A DNA stretch of 40,676 bases, from NCBI GenBank assembly GCA_040002995.1, contig JBDUDK010000018.1:1-40676 (forward strand). Reading direction: 5' to 3'. Under the pieces are notes generated by a model that was not told where the DNA came from, did no database searches, and saw nothing but the letters and a program-made list of their open reading frames with translations. This DNA comes from JBDUDK01 sp040002995. Its GTDB lineage: Bacteria; Actinomycetota; Acidimicrobiia; Acidimicrobiales; Ilumatobacteraceae. Position numbers and translations under genes: made by a program. Shown piece after piece: positions 24,877-33,251 of the stretch (positions within the stretch are counted from its first letter, which is position 1; the number at the start of each line of letters is the position of its first letter).

Positions 24877-26944
24877 ACGGCAGTGGTTGCGAGTACACGA
24901 CGGTGAGTTCCTTCGTGCAGCGCGTGAGCGCGACATAAAGCGCACGCAGACCCTGAGCTTCTTCGGCGACGATGCGGGCCGGCTCGACCACGACCGACGC
25001 GTCGAGCTCGAGGCCCTTCACCAACCCGACCGGGACCACGCTCACCTGCTCGCTCAGCCCGGTGCGCATAGCCATGCCGTGAACGATGCCAACGGCCGTG
25101 AGCGCGTCGTCGACCTCGTTGATGAGCGACGTCGGCACGATGACCGCGACGCTCGCGTCGCCCAGCCGGCCCTGCACGCCCTGCACCGCGGATGCGACAG
25201 CTTCGAGGAGGCCGTCACTCGACGCCTCGATGAGGTCGGGACCGCGATCACCGTCGCGCACGGAGGTGGGAGGTTCGAGACCGGGGATGGCGCACGCGAG
25301 AACCCTCGCCGCGAGATCCATCACTTGGCCGGGGATTCGATAGCCGACGCTCAACTCGGTGACCCGCGGTAGGCGGCGATCGGGAAGATGGGCGAGGACG
25401 TCGTCCCACGTACGCGGCGCATGTTGCCCCGTGGCCTGCGCGATGTCGCCCACCACCGTGAGCGAGCCGTTGAGCGAGCGCCGGGCTGCCATCCGCAGTT
25501 GCATCGGGGTGAGGTCCTGGACTTCGTCGATCACGATGTGGCCGTACGTGCGGATCTCGTCGTCGACGGCTTTCTTGGTGGGCTTGTGGCCGAGTAGTTC
25601 TCTGGCTTCGTCGAGGAGCGGGGCGTCGGCATCGGTCCACGCCACGCCGGCCAGCTCCGCGGCGCGGGGCCGGTGCAACGCGTCGAGCTCGGCGTCGGTC
25701 AACTTGCCCGCGGCCGCCAGCCGCACGAGCGCCGGCGAGCCGAAAAGGTCGTGGAGCAGTTCGGCCGGGCTGAGCAGCGGCCACATGCGCTCGAGCGCAA
25801 CGCGGACGGGCTCGGTGAGGCGAGTGCGCTCTCGTACCGTGTCGAGGCTTTCCTCGTTGCGGCTGCTCGCGGCGAGCGCGGCAAAGAGTTCTCCTTCGAC
25901 GAACTTACGGGCGGCGTTGTGTCGGCGGAAGCGGCGCCGGGCGGCGCCGATGATCTCGGTGCTGTGGGCGGCGCGCATGCGCAGGAAGGTTGTGCCGTAG
26001 GGCACCACCAGATCGTCCTTCAGCGGTCGTTCGCGGTCGCGGACGGCCTTGGCGACAAGCGTCGCCATGCGCGCGTCACCTTTGATACGCGCCGCGAGCT
26101 GGTTCTCTGTGCCACCGAACGAAACGTCGGGCACGAGATCGGCCAGCACGAGTTGCTCGACACCGGCCTCGCCGAGCGATGGGAGCACCCGCTCGATGTA
26201 GCGAAGGAACACGCGGTTCGGGCCGATCAGTAGGACGCCTTGGTCCTCCAACGGGAAGCGGTGCGTATAGAGCAGGTACGCAGCGCGGTGCAGGGCGACC
26301 ACGGTCTTGCCGGTGCCCGGCCCGCCTTGGACGACGAGGACGCCGCTCTGCGGAGCACGGATGATCTCGTCCTGCTCGGCCTGAATCGTCTCGACGATGT
26401 CGCTGAGCTGCCCCGTCCGCGACTTCTCGAGGGCCGCGATGAGGGTCGAATATCCCCGTAGACCGTCGGCTCGCTCGCTTCCGATGCCCAGGTGGCCCTC
26501 GCCGAAGAGCTCGTCTTCGATATCGATGATCGTGCGGCCGTTCACCACGAAGTGGCGACGGCGGGAGAGGCCCATCGGGTGGCGCCCCGTGGCCCGGTAG
26601 AACGGCTCGGCCACCGGCGCGCGCCAGTCGACCACCACCGGTTCCCGCTCGCTGTCGGCGATCGCCAGCCGGCCGATGTGGAACGCCTCCGTGCCCTCGC
26701 CCTCGCCGATGTGGCGGTCGATACGGCCAAAGATCAGGGCCTGGTGGTTCAGCTCGAGGTCGGCTAGCTGGCTGCGCACCTCGTCTTCAATGACATCGCG
26801 CTCGTATCGAGCCTGGTGGGTGCCACCGCGCCCGCCCTCCGCGAGGTCGCGCAGACGCAACACTGCCCGGCGGCTCTCCTCGAGGCACACAAATGCGTGG
26901 TCGAGGTACGCCTGCTCGTCAGCCAGTTCGGGGTGCGAGGACAT
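24872..26944 (-). CDS. helR: HelR/HelD-type RNA polymerase recycling ATPase
   Basis: The 690-residue protein has a charged N-terminal arm, the HelD hallmark VVVDWRAPVAEPFY (about 103-116) and UvrD-like helicase domains: Walker A GGPGTGKT (207-214), motif II VIDEVQDLT, VVGDIAQATGQHAPRTWDDV, and C-terminal motifs ending LRALYVALTRCTKELTVVYS. HelD proteins insert their arms into RNA polymerase channels to release stalled complexes. Actinobacterial HelR also displaces rifamycins and gives tolerance. The length and DWRAP motif fit that group. I chose the ATG at 26944; GTGAGG lies about 11 nt upstream. It follows the P450 gene by 85 nt on the same strand. I looked for the rifamycin-associated palindrome upstream and did not find it. 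Confidence 0.88.
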   Translation of the reverse strand: MSSHPELADEQAYLDHAFVCLEESRRAVLRLRDLAEGGRGGTHQARYERDVIEDEVRSQLADLELNHQALIFGRIDRHIGEGEGTEAFHIGRLAIADSEREPVVVDWRAPVAEPFYRATGRHPMGLSRRRHFVVNGRTIIDIEDELFGEGHLGIGSERADGLRGYSTLIAALEKSRTGQLSDIVETIQAEQDEIIRAPQSGVLVVQGGPGTGKTVVALHRAAYLLYTHRFPLEDQGVLLIGPNRVFLRYIERVLPSLGEAGVEQLVLADLVPDVSFGGTENQLAARIKGDARMATLVAKAVRDRERPLKDDLVVPYGTTFLRMRAAHSTEIIGAARRRFRRHNAARKFVEGELFAALAASSRNEESLDTVRERTRLTEPVRVALERMWPLLSPAELLHDLFGSPALVRLAAAGKLTDAELDALHRPRAAELAGVAWTDADAPLLDEARELLGHKPTKKAVDDEIRTYGHIVIDEVQDLTPMQLRMAARRSLNGSLTVVGDIAQATGQHAPRTWDDVLAHLPDRRLPRVTELSVGYRIPGQVMDLAARVLACAIPGLEPPTSVRDGDRGPDLIEASSDGLLEAVASAVQGVQGRLGDASVAVIVPTSLINEVDDALTAVGIVHGMAMRTGLSEQVSVVPVGLVKGLELDASVVVEPARIVAEEAQGLRALYVALTRCTKELTVVYSQPLPF

Positions 26945-27029
26945 TCGCCGAGTTCGCCTCACCGGACAGGGGGATATGGAACGTTCGACGATACCGGCCC
27001 GGCATGGCCCTATGACAGTCGGGACCTTT

Positions 27030-28250
27030 TCAGCATTGAAGCGGGAGGCGACGGAGGCCGCGCAAGGTGATGCGGTCACTCCAGTCGGGCTCGGCTGCGA
27101 GCTCGAGCGTCGGACAACGGCGTATGAGCGTGTTGATCGCGGTGGCCGCCTCGGCGCGAGCCAGCATCGACCCAAGACAGAAGTGGATCCCGCTCGAGAA
27201 ACCGAGGTGACGGTTCGCGTCGGGACGCTGTAGCACCACCTCGTCGGGTGAAGGAAACACCGACGGATCATGATTGGCCGCGCCGAGCACGGGCATGACG
27301 ATCTCGCCCACGCTCAGCTGCGTGCCGTCGTCGAGCTCGAGCGGAGCCGTGATGACGCGCACGGTGAACTGCACCGGACCGTCGAAGCGCAGCAGCTCAT
27401 CGGCGACGTCGAGATCGAGCGTGGGTTCGGCCCTGATCCGCGCCGCCTGCTCTGGCGCGCCGAGAAGGGCGAGCGTGCCGTTACCGACCAGATTCACCGT
27501 CGTCTCGTGGCCCGCGAGGTAGAGCAACACGACCGTGGCGAACAGTTCCTCGGTCGACAAGCGATCGCCGGCCTCCTCGGCGGCAATCAGTCCCGACAAC
27601 ACATCCTCACCGAGATGACGGCGGCGATCAGAGATCACCCGCTCGAGGTAGCCCACCATCGCGACGAGGGCGGTGTCGGCGGCCCGCAACTCCGCGAGCG
27701 TGACCATCGGCTCGAGCGTCCGGGTGATCGCCTGAGACCACGAACGCATCTCGTCGCGATCACTAACGGGGATGCCGAGCAGCTCACTGATCACCTGAAA
27801 TGGGAACGGGAACGCAAGATCGGCGATCAACTCGAGGCCACCCGCGGCCAGCGCGTCGTCGACCACGGTGTCGACGATGACCTGCATCCGCGGCCGCCAC
27901 GCGTCGATCGCCTTGGGCGTGAACGCGCGGGCGGTCAGCGCCCGCAAGCGTGTATGCGTAGGTGGGTCGAGGTTCAACATCGAGCTGTCGCGAAACGAGA
28001 TCGTGGGCGGCGGAACTTCTTCGCCGGTGAACAAGCGGCGTTCGGGATATCCGAGATGGCGCTCGATGTCGGCCGATGCATGCGGGCTGCGTAAGACCTT
28101 CGCGCAGTCTTCGTAGCGCGTGAGCACGAGTGAGCCGAAGAGGCTGCGTTGAACAGGGTCCAGCTCGCGCAAACGGTGGTACGTCGGGTACGGATTGGCC
28201 CGGAAAATCGGGTCGAGCGGGTTGAATATCGGCGCCGCCTCGGTCGTCAT
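27030..28250 (-). CDS. Cytochrome P450
   Basis: The 406-residue soluble protein has all P450 marks: the I-helix oxygen-binding AGHETT, the K-helix ELLR pair, and the heme-binding loop LGFSSGIHFCLGSMLARAEA with the axial Cys. Length and style (FRANPYPTYHRLRELDP near the start, NLDPPTHTRLRALTARAFTP) match bacterial class I P450s such as CYP107-like enzymes, which hydroxylate small molecules with electrons from a ferredoxin. No ferredoxin or reductase gene is nearby, and the substrate is unknown. It diverges from the patatin/heme operon across 66 nt and precedes helR. The neighbourhood to heme synthesis genes may be functional or chance. Confidence 0.95.
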   Translation of the reverse strand: MTTEAAPIFNPLDPIFRANPYPTYHRLRELDPVQRSLFGSLVLTRYEDCAKVLRSPHASADIERHLGYPERRLFTGEEVPPPTISFRDSSMLNLDPPTHTRLRALTARAFTPKAIDAWRPRMQVIVDTVVDDALAAGGLELIADLAFPFPFQVISELLGIPVSDRDEMRSWSQAITRTLEPMVTLAELRAADTALVAMVGYLERVISDRRRHLGEDVLSGLIAAEEAGDRLSTEELFATVVLLYLAGHETTVNLVGNGTLALLGAPEQAARIRAEPTLDLDVADELLRFDGPVQFTVRVITAPLELDDGTQLSVGEIVMPVLGAANHDPSVFPSPDEVVLQRPDANRHLGFSSGIHFCLGSMLARAEAATAINTLIRRCPTLELAAEPDWSDRITLRGLRRLPLQC

Positions 28251-28316
28251 GACGCCATCGTTGCACCGCTACGTACGCGCTGGGGCGAGGAACGGGGCAC
28301 CTGTCACCATTATGCG

Positions 28317-29285
28317 ATGGCGTCGATTGGTCTCGTACTCGGTGCGGGCGGTCTCGCCGGCCACGCGTACGAGGCCGGTGTGCTGGCCGCGCTCGCCGAG
28401 CGCACGGGCTGGGATCCGAACAAGGCGAACATCGTCGTGGGGACCTCGGCCGGTGCCGGCGTCGCCGCGTACGTCCGCTCGGGTCTGTCGGCGGCTGACC
28501 TCTACCGGCGGTCCACGGGGCTGACGATGTCGCCCGCGGGAACCTTCCTTCTTGCCGGCATCGAAAGGCCGTTGCCGCTTCCGCCACCTGTCGGCGATCT
28601 ACCCCGCCGGATGCCATTGCCAGCGGCACCCAAGCTGCTCGCCAGCGACCTCATGCGCCCGTGGCGCATACGCGCCGGCCGGCTGTTGGCGGCCGGGCTG
28701 CCGGAGGGTCGAACACCATCTGACGTCATCGGCGATCGGGTCCGCAGAGTGCACGGCACGACGTGGCCGTCGCGGGCGACCTGGATCTGTGTGTTGCGCC
28801 TCTCCGACGGTGAACGCGTCGTTCTCGGACGCGACCACCATCCGCCTATCGATCTGGGCGTCGCGGTGCAGGCATCGTCCGCGATACCCGGCTACTTCGC
28901 TCCCGTCGTCATCGATGGTGAGCGCTACATCGACGGTGGCACCCACTCGCCCACGAACGCCGATGTCCTCGTGCGGGCCGCCGTCGACGCTGTGGTGATC
29001 ATCGCCCCGATGTCGGTCGACAAGGCCTCCGGCGCGTTCGATGCACGCGTCGCCGGACGTCTCTGGCACAAGGCCACGCTCGCCAATGAAGTGCGCATGC
29101 TGCGTAGGGACGGCGTCCAGGTTGTCGTGTTCGAGCCCTCACCGGCCGACGTGCGGGCGATCGGGGTCAACTCGCTCGATCACACCCGTATGGGGCGCGT
29201 GGCCGCGAGCGCCCGTACCAGCGCGTTCGAACTCATCACCGACGATGTGACTCGCCTGCTCGCAGCGACGAGTGCGGCCCGATGA
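28317..29285 (+). CDS. Patatin-like phospholipase
   Basis: The 322-residue protein shows the patatin fold: an oxyanion-hole loop GAGGLAG (9-15), the nucleophile elbow GTSAG with Ser44, and the catalytic Asp in a DGG motif (YIDGGTHSPTN). These form the Ser-Asp dyad of lipid acyl hydrolases. No signal peptide or membrane segment is evident, so it is probably cytoplasmic or peripherally membrane-bound. I chose the ATG at 28317 because the glycine-rich loop starts right after it; the open frame upstream is antisense to the P450 gene. Its stop overlaps the hemE start by 4 nt, so it is the first gene of the six-gene run leading to lnt. Confidence 0.9.
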   Translation: MASIGLVLGAGGLAGHAYEAGVLAALAERTGWDPNKANIVVGTSAGAGVAAYVRSGLSAADLYRRSTGLTMSPAGTFLLAGIERPLPLPPPVGDLPRRMPLPAAPKLLASDLMRPWRIRAGRLLAAGLPEGRTPSDVIGDRVRRVHGTTWPSRATWICVLRLSDGERVVLGRDHHPPIDLGVAVQASSAIPGYFAPVVIDGERYIDGGTHSPTNADVLVRAAVDAVVIIAPMSVDKASGAFDARVAGRLWHKATLANEVRMLRRDGVQVVVFEPSPADVRAIGVNSLDHTRMGRVAASARTSAFELITDDVTRLLAATSAAR

Positions 29286-30328
29286 CGGCACCACTCGACG
29301 CGCCATTCCTGCGGGCCTGCCGGGGCGAGCCGTCTCAGCACGTGCCCGTGTGGTTCATGCGCCAAGCCGGGCGCTCGCTGCCGGAGTACAGGGCCCTTCG
29401 CGGCGAGGGCTCGATCCTCGACGCCATCGCCAATCCGGAGCTGGCCGCGACCTTGACGCTGCAACCGGTGCAGCGGTACGGCGTCGATGCCGCCATCCTC
29501 TTCAGTGACATCGTTGTGCCCGTGCACGCGATCGGCTTCGGCGTCGACGTCACGCCCGGCCTCGGTCCAGTGGTGGCGCAGCCGTTCCGATCGGCGCACG
29601 ATCTGGCCCGCCTACGCCCGCTCGACCCCGATCACGACACGCCCTACGTGCTGGAGACCGTGAGGATCCTCAGCAAGGAGTTGAGCGTCCCGCTGATCGG
29701 CTTCGCCGGCGCTCCCTTCACCGTCGCGAGTTACCTCATCGAAGGGCGGCCGTCGCGTACTTACACACTCACGAAGGCGCTGATGCACGGCGACGAACCG
29801 CTCTGGCATCAGCTGCTCGCCGCGCTCGCCGATCTCGCGGTGGCGTCACTGCGATCGCAAGTGGCGAGCGGAGCGCAGGCCGTCCAGCTCTTCGACTCGT
29901 GGTCGGGGGCGCTCAGCGCGCCGGACTATGAACGCTTCGTGCTCCCCCACAGCGGCCGCGTGTTCGCCGAGATCGCCGACCTCGGTGTACCGCTCATCCA
30001 TTTCGGTGTTGGCACGGGCGAGCTCCTCGGCCTCATGGCGCGCGCGGGCGCCGATGTCGTCGGGGTCGACTGGCGTGTACCGATCGACGACGCGCGGCGA
30101 CGTCTCGATGCGGAGCGGCCCGGCGTGGCCGTTCAAGGCAACCTCGACCCGGCCCTTTGTGTCGCCGGGTGGGAGGTCGCTCGCGAGGGCACGCTCGATG
30201 TGCTCGCGCGCAACGCCGAACGCCCCGGTCATGTGTTCAACCTCGGACACGGCGTGCTTCCGGAGACTGACCCTGAGGTGCTCGAGCGAGTCGTGGATCT
30301 CGTCCACACGCACGGAGCGCCGGCATGA
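29282..30328 (+). CDS. hemE: Uroporphyrinogen decarboxylase
   Basis: The 348-residue enzyme decarboxylates the four acetate side chains of uroporphyrinogen III to give coproporphyrinogen III in the cytoplasm. The N-terminal WFMRQAGRSLPEYRALR holds the substrate-binding Arg residues, SDIVVPVHAIGFGVD holds the catalytic Asp, GFAGAPFTVASYLIEG is the next signature, and NLGHGVLPETDPEVL holds the C-terminal His region. The length is normal. The ATG overlaps the patatin stop (ATGA), and its stop overlaps the hemH start in the same way. Confidence 0.96.
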   Translation: MTAPLDAPFLRACRGEPSQHVPVWFMRQAGRSLPEYRALRGEGSILDAIANPELAATLTLQPVQRYGVDAAILFSDIVVPVHAIGFGVDVTPGLGPVVAQPFRSAHDLARLRPLDPDHDTPYVLETVRILSKELSVPLIGFAGAPFTVASYLIEGRPSRTYTLTKALMHGDEPLWHQLLAALADLAVASLRSQVASGAQAVQLFDSWSGALSAPDYERFVLPHSGRVFAEIADLGVPLIHFGVGTGELLGLMARAGADVVGVDWRVPIDDARRRLDAERPGVAVQGNLDPALCVAGWEVAREGTLDVLARNAERPGHVFNLGHGVLPETDPEVLERVVDLVHTHGAPA

Positions 30329-31239
30329 ATCGCCTCGGGGTCGTCGTCATGGCATACGGCACGCCGCGCGACACCACGCAGATCGAGGCGTACTACACCG
30401 ACATCAGGCGGGGCCGGCCACCCACGCCCGAGCAGCTCAAGGAGCTGGTCGATCGCTACGACGCGATCGGAGGGATCTCGCCGCTCGGCCAGCGCACGGA
30501 GGCCCAGCGCGCCGCGATCGCCGCCGCGCTCGAGCTCAGGGCGCCGGGCCGTTTCTCGGTGGTACTCGGTCAGAAGCACGCGAGTCCTTTCATCGAGGAC
30601 GCCGTCGCCGGGCTGGCAAAGGACGGCATCACGAAGGCGGTCGGACTCGTGCTCGCCCCGCACTACTCGGCCTTCTCGATCGGCCAATACCTCGAGCGGG
30701 CGACAACGGCGGGCGGTGAGCACGGCGTCGACGTCGTTGGGATCGAGAGTTGGCACCTCGAGCCCGCGTACATCGAGTTTCTTGCCCGGAGTGTGCGCGC
30801 CCACTTGGATGCGCTCCCGCCGAACACCAAAGTCCTCTTCACCGCGCACTCGCTGCCGCAGCGCATTCTCGAGTCGGGCGACCCCTACCCCGACCAGCTC
30901 CGCGCCACCGCGGCTGCGGTCGCGGCACGACTCGGACTGCGCGAGTGGTCGCAGTGGAGCGTGGCGTGGCAGAGCGCGGGCCGCACGCCTGAGCCATGGA
31001 TCGGTCCCGACATCCTCGACGTGCTGCGTGATCTTGCCGGCAGCGAAGGCGCCGACGGCGTCCTCGTGTGCGCGTGCGGTTTCGTGGCCGACCACCTCGA
31101 GGTGCTCTATGACCTCGACATCGAAGCGGCCCGCCTCGCCGCCCAGCTTGGTCTCACGTTCGCTCGGGCGGCGTGCGTGAACGACGATCCCGACGTCATC
31201 GAGGCCCTGGCGGCGCGAGTTCTGGAGCGGGCGGGCTGA
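30325..31239 (+). CDS. hemH: Ferrochelatase (coproporphyrin type likely)
   Basis: The 304-residue enzyme inserts ferrous iron into a porphyrin. It shows the catalytic His in FTAHSLP and the second catalytic region FVADHLEVLYDLD with its Glu. In actinobacteria the substrate is usually coproporphyrin III (CpfC), which fits the neighbouring hemY/cgoX. The protein ends soon after AARVLERAG and lacks the C-terminal Cys-rich tail that binds a 2Fe-2S cluster in many actinobacterial enzymes; two Cys precede the GFVADH motif. There is no membrane anchor. Overlaps with hemE (4 nt) and a 2-nt gap to hemY indicate one operon. No hemQ/chdC is in the window. Confidence 0.94.
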   Translation: MNRLGVVVMAYGTPRDTTQIEAYYTDIRRGRPPTPEQLKELVDRYDAIGGISPLGQRTEAQRAAIAAALELRAPGRFSVVLGQKHASPFIEDAVAGLAKDGITKAVGLVLAPHYSAFSIGQYLERATTAGGEHGVDVVGIESWHLEPAYIEFLARSVRAHLDALPPNTKVLFTAHSLPQRILESGDPYPDQLRATAAAVAARLGLREWSQWSVAWQSAGRTPEPWIGPDILDVLRDLAGSEGADGVLVCACGFVADHLEVLYDLDIEAARLAAQLGLTFARAACVNDDPDVIEALAARVLERAG

Positions 31240-31241
31240 CG

Positions 31242-32603
31242 GTGTCCCCGAGCAGGGTCGCGGTCGTCGGCGGGGGGATCACCGGCCTGGCGGCGGCGCT
31301 TGAACTGTGCCGGCTCGGGAGCGACGTTGTGCTGTTCGAGGCGAGCGACCGCTTTGGCGGCAAGATCCACACCTCGACGTTTGCGGGAGCCGCCGTCGAC
31401 GAAGGCGCCGATGCGTTCCTCGCCCGCGTGCCCGAGGCTCTCACCCTGTGTCGGGACCTCGACCTCGGTGACCACCTCGTCACTCCGGCAACCGGCCGCG
31501 CGTACATATGGGCAAGAAGTCAGTTGCGGGCGCTGCCTGCGGGTCTCGTGTTGGGAGTGCCGTCGCGTGTGCGGCCGCTCATGCCCGTGATCGGGTGGGC
31601 CGGCGCAGCGCGCGCCGCGCTCGAACCGCTGTTGCCGTCAGGACCCGTCGACGACTGCCTCGGCCGGCAAGTCCGTCACCGCTTCGGGCGAGCCGTGGCC
31701 GAGCTCCTCGTCGATCCGCTCCTCGGTGGCATCAATGCGGGCGATGCCGACGCGCTCAGCCTCGCCGCGGCCGCACCGCAGGTTGCCGAGTTGGCTCAGC
31801 ACCGCAGCTGGCTCCTGGCTGCCCGCCACCATCTCGCCCAGAACCCGCCCTCGCCCGATCGGCCGCTGTTCTCCACCGTGGTCGGCGGATTGGGAGTGAT
31901 GATCGACGCGCTCTCGACCCGGCTTCGGCGCGACGGCGCCGACCTCCGCGCTGGCACTCCCGTCGACGCGCTGCACCCCGACAACGGTGGTTGGGAGGTT
32001 GCGGGCGAGCACTTCGACGCGGTGATCGTCACGACGCCCGCGTCGGTCAGCGCGAAACTCCTAAGCCCCGTCAGCGGCGACGCGGCCGCCGGTCTGGCGT
32101 CGATCGATGAGGTGTCGGTGGCGATCGTGCGCTTGGCGTTCGCCGACCGCGACGTGTCCCGCATGCTTGATGGCAGCGGCTATCTCGTTCCCAAACCCGA
32201 ACAGCGTCACGTGACCGCGTGTTCGTGGGCGTCGACCAAGTGGGCGCACTGGAAAGTGCCGGGGCAGACGATCCTGCGCGCATCGGTCGGCCGCTGGCGC
32301 GACACCCACGCCTACGAACTCGACGATGATGACCTGGTGCGCGCCGTCCTTTTCGATCTCGATGTGCATATGGGAATTCGCGCTCAACCGTCTGTTGCCG
32401 ACGTGTGCCGCTGGCCCGGGGGCTTCCCGCAGTATCACCCCAAGCACCTCTCGACGATCGCGGCGATCCAACACGCCCTCGCCATCGACGCTCCGGGTCT
32501 GCTGACGACGGGCGCCGCGCACCGCGGCCTCGGGATTCCTGCGTGCATTCGCCAGGGAGCCGCGGCGGCCGTCTCAGTCACTGGGCGCTTGCGGGCCACC
32601 TGA
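31242..32603 (+). CDS. hemY: Coproporphyrinogen/protoporphyrinogen oxidase (HemY/CgoX type)
   Basis: The 453-residue FAD enzyme starts at a GTG 2 nt after hemH. The dinucleotide-binding loop VAVVGGGITGLAAALEL lies at the N-terminus, followed by FEASDRFGGKI, the typical RFGRAVAELLVDPLLGGINAGD in the middle, and a C-terminal FAD motif near GLLTTGAAHRGLGIPACI. It oxidises coproporphyrinogen III (actinobacterial and Firmicute pathway) or protoporphyrinogen IX, using oxygen, next to ferrochelatase in the cytoplasm. The order hemE-hemH-hemY supports the coproporphyrin branch, but the final decarboxylase HemQ must be encoded elsewhere. Confidence 0.93.
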   Translation: MSPSRVAVVGGGITGLAAALELCRLGSDVVLFEASDRFGGKIHTSTFAGAAVDEGADAFLARVPEALTLCRDLDLGDHLVTPATGRAYIWARSQLRALPAGLVLGVPSRVRPLMPVIGWAGAARAALEPLLPSGPVDDCLGRQVRHRFGRAVAELLVDPLLGGINAGDADALSLAAAAPQVAELAQHRSWLLAARHHLAQNPPSPDRPLFSTVVGGLGVMIDALSTRLRRDGADLRAGTPVDALHPDNGGWEVAGEHFDAVIVTTPASVSAKLLSPVSGDAAAGLASIDEVSVAIVRLAFADRDVSRMLDGSGYLVPKPEQRHVTACSWASTKWAHWKVPGQTILRASVGRWRDTHAYELDDDDLVRAVLFDLDVHMGIRAQPSVADVCRWPGGFPQYHPKHLSTIAAIQHALAIDAPGLLTTGAAHRGLGIPACIRQGAAAAVSVTGRLRAT

Positions 32604-32606
32604 GCC

Positions 32607-33251
32607 GTGCGCACCCGCGTCCTTCTCGCGCTCGTCGTTGTGGCCGCGTGCGGCCATTCGGCGCCGGCGTTCAGCGACGAGCCCACGCTGCGATCGATCG
32701 TTCCCACCAGCACGACCACGACCACCACCGTCGAGTCCACCACGACAGTCGCGGCCGGGTCGACCACATCGACGACGATGCCGGCGCCGACCACGACCAC
32801 CGAGCCGCTGCCGCACCCGTTGGAGATCTCGCTCGATCCGAAGGCCACCGAACCAGAGGTCAAGCTCGGATCGATCGTGATCCCCAAGCTGGGACTCGAT
32901 GTCACCGTCTACGACGGCGTGCTGCTCACGACGTTGGACAGGGGACCGGGGCATTGGCCGGGCACCGCGATGCCCGGACAACTCGGCAATGTCGTCATCG
33001 CGGGACACCGCGTCACGCACTCGCGGCCGTTTCGCCACCTCGACGACCTCGCGGCAGGCGACCCCGTGATCTTCACACTTGCCGACGGGTCTTCGTTCAC
33101 GTATGAGGTCGTCGGTTCGGAGATCGTCACGCCCGGCTCGACGTGGATTGTCAACCAGACGCGTGCGTATACGGCCACCCTGTTCGCGTGCCATCCGCCC
33201 GGCTCCGCGCAGGAACGATTCGTGGTGCACCTCAAGCTGGCCGGTACATGA
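32607..33251 (+). CDS. Sortase (class E/D-like) with lipobox and Thr-rich linker
   Basis: The 214-residue product starts at a GTG 3 nt after hemY. The first 15 residues form a short hydrophobic signal ending in VVAACG, which reads as a lipobox with Cys15. A Thr/Ser/Pro linker spans about 32-68. The sortase domain has catalytic His134 (AGHRVTHSRPF), Cys195 (TLFACHP) and Arg204 (ERFVVH). Sortases cut sorting signals and join proteins to cell wall or to each other, outside the membrane. Most are held by a membrane helix; here lipid attachment is possible. No LPxTG-type substrate is visible nearby. Its stop overlaps the lnt-like start by 4 nt, so a sortase and a lipoprotein acyltransferase are made together. 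Confidence 0.88.
   Translation: MRTRVLLALVVVAACGHSAPAFSDEPTLRSIVPTSTTTTTTVESTTTVAAGSTTSTTMPAPTTTTEPLPHPLEISLDPKATEPEVKLGSIVIPKLGLDVTVYDGVLLTTLDRGPGHWPGTAMPGQLGNVVIAGHRVTHSRPFRHLDDLAAGDPVIFTLADGSSFTYEVVGSEIVTPGSTWIVNQTRAYTATLFACHPPGSAQERFVVHLKLAGT

Noticed and set aside
26945..27029. Rifamycin-associated element upstream of helR
   Set aside because: I looked for a long GC-rich inverted repeat before the gene and saw none in this gap.
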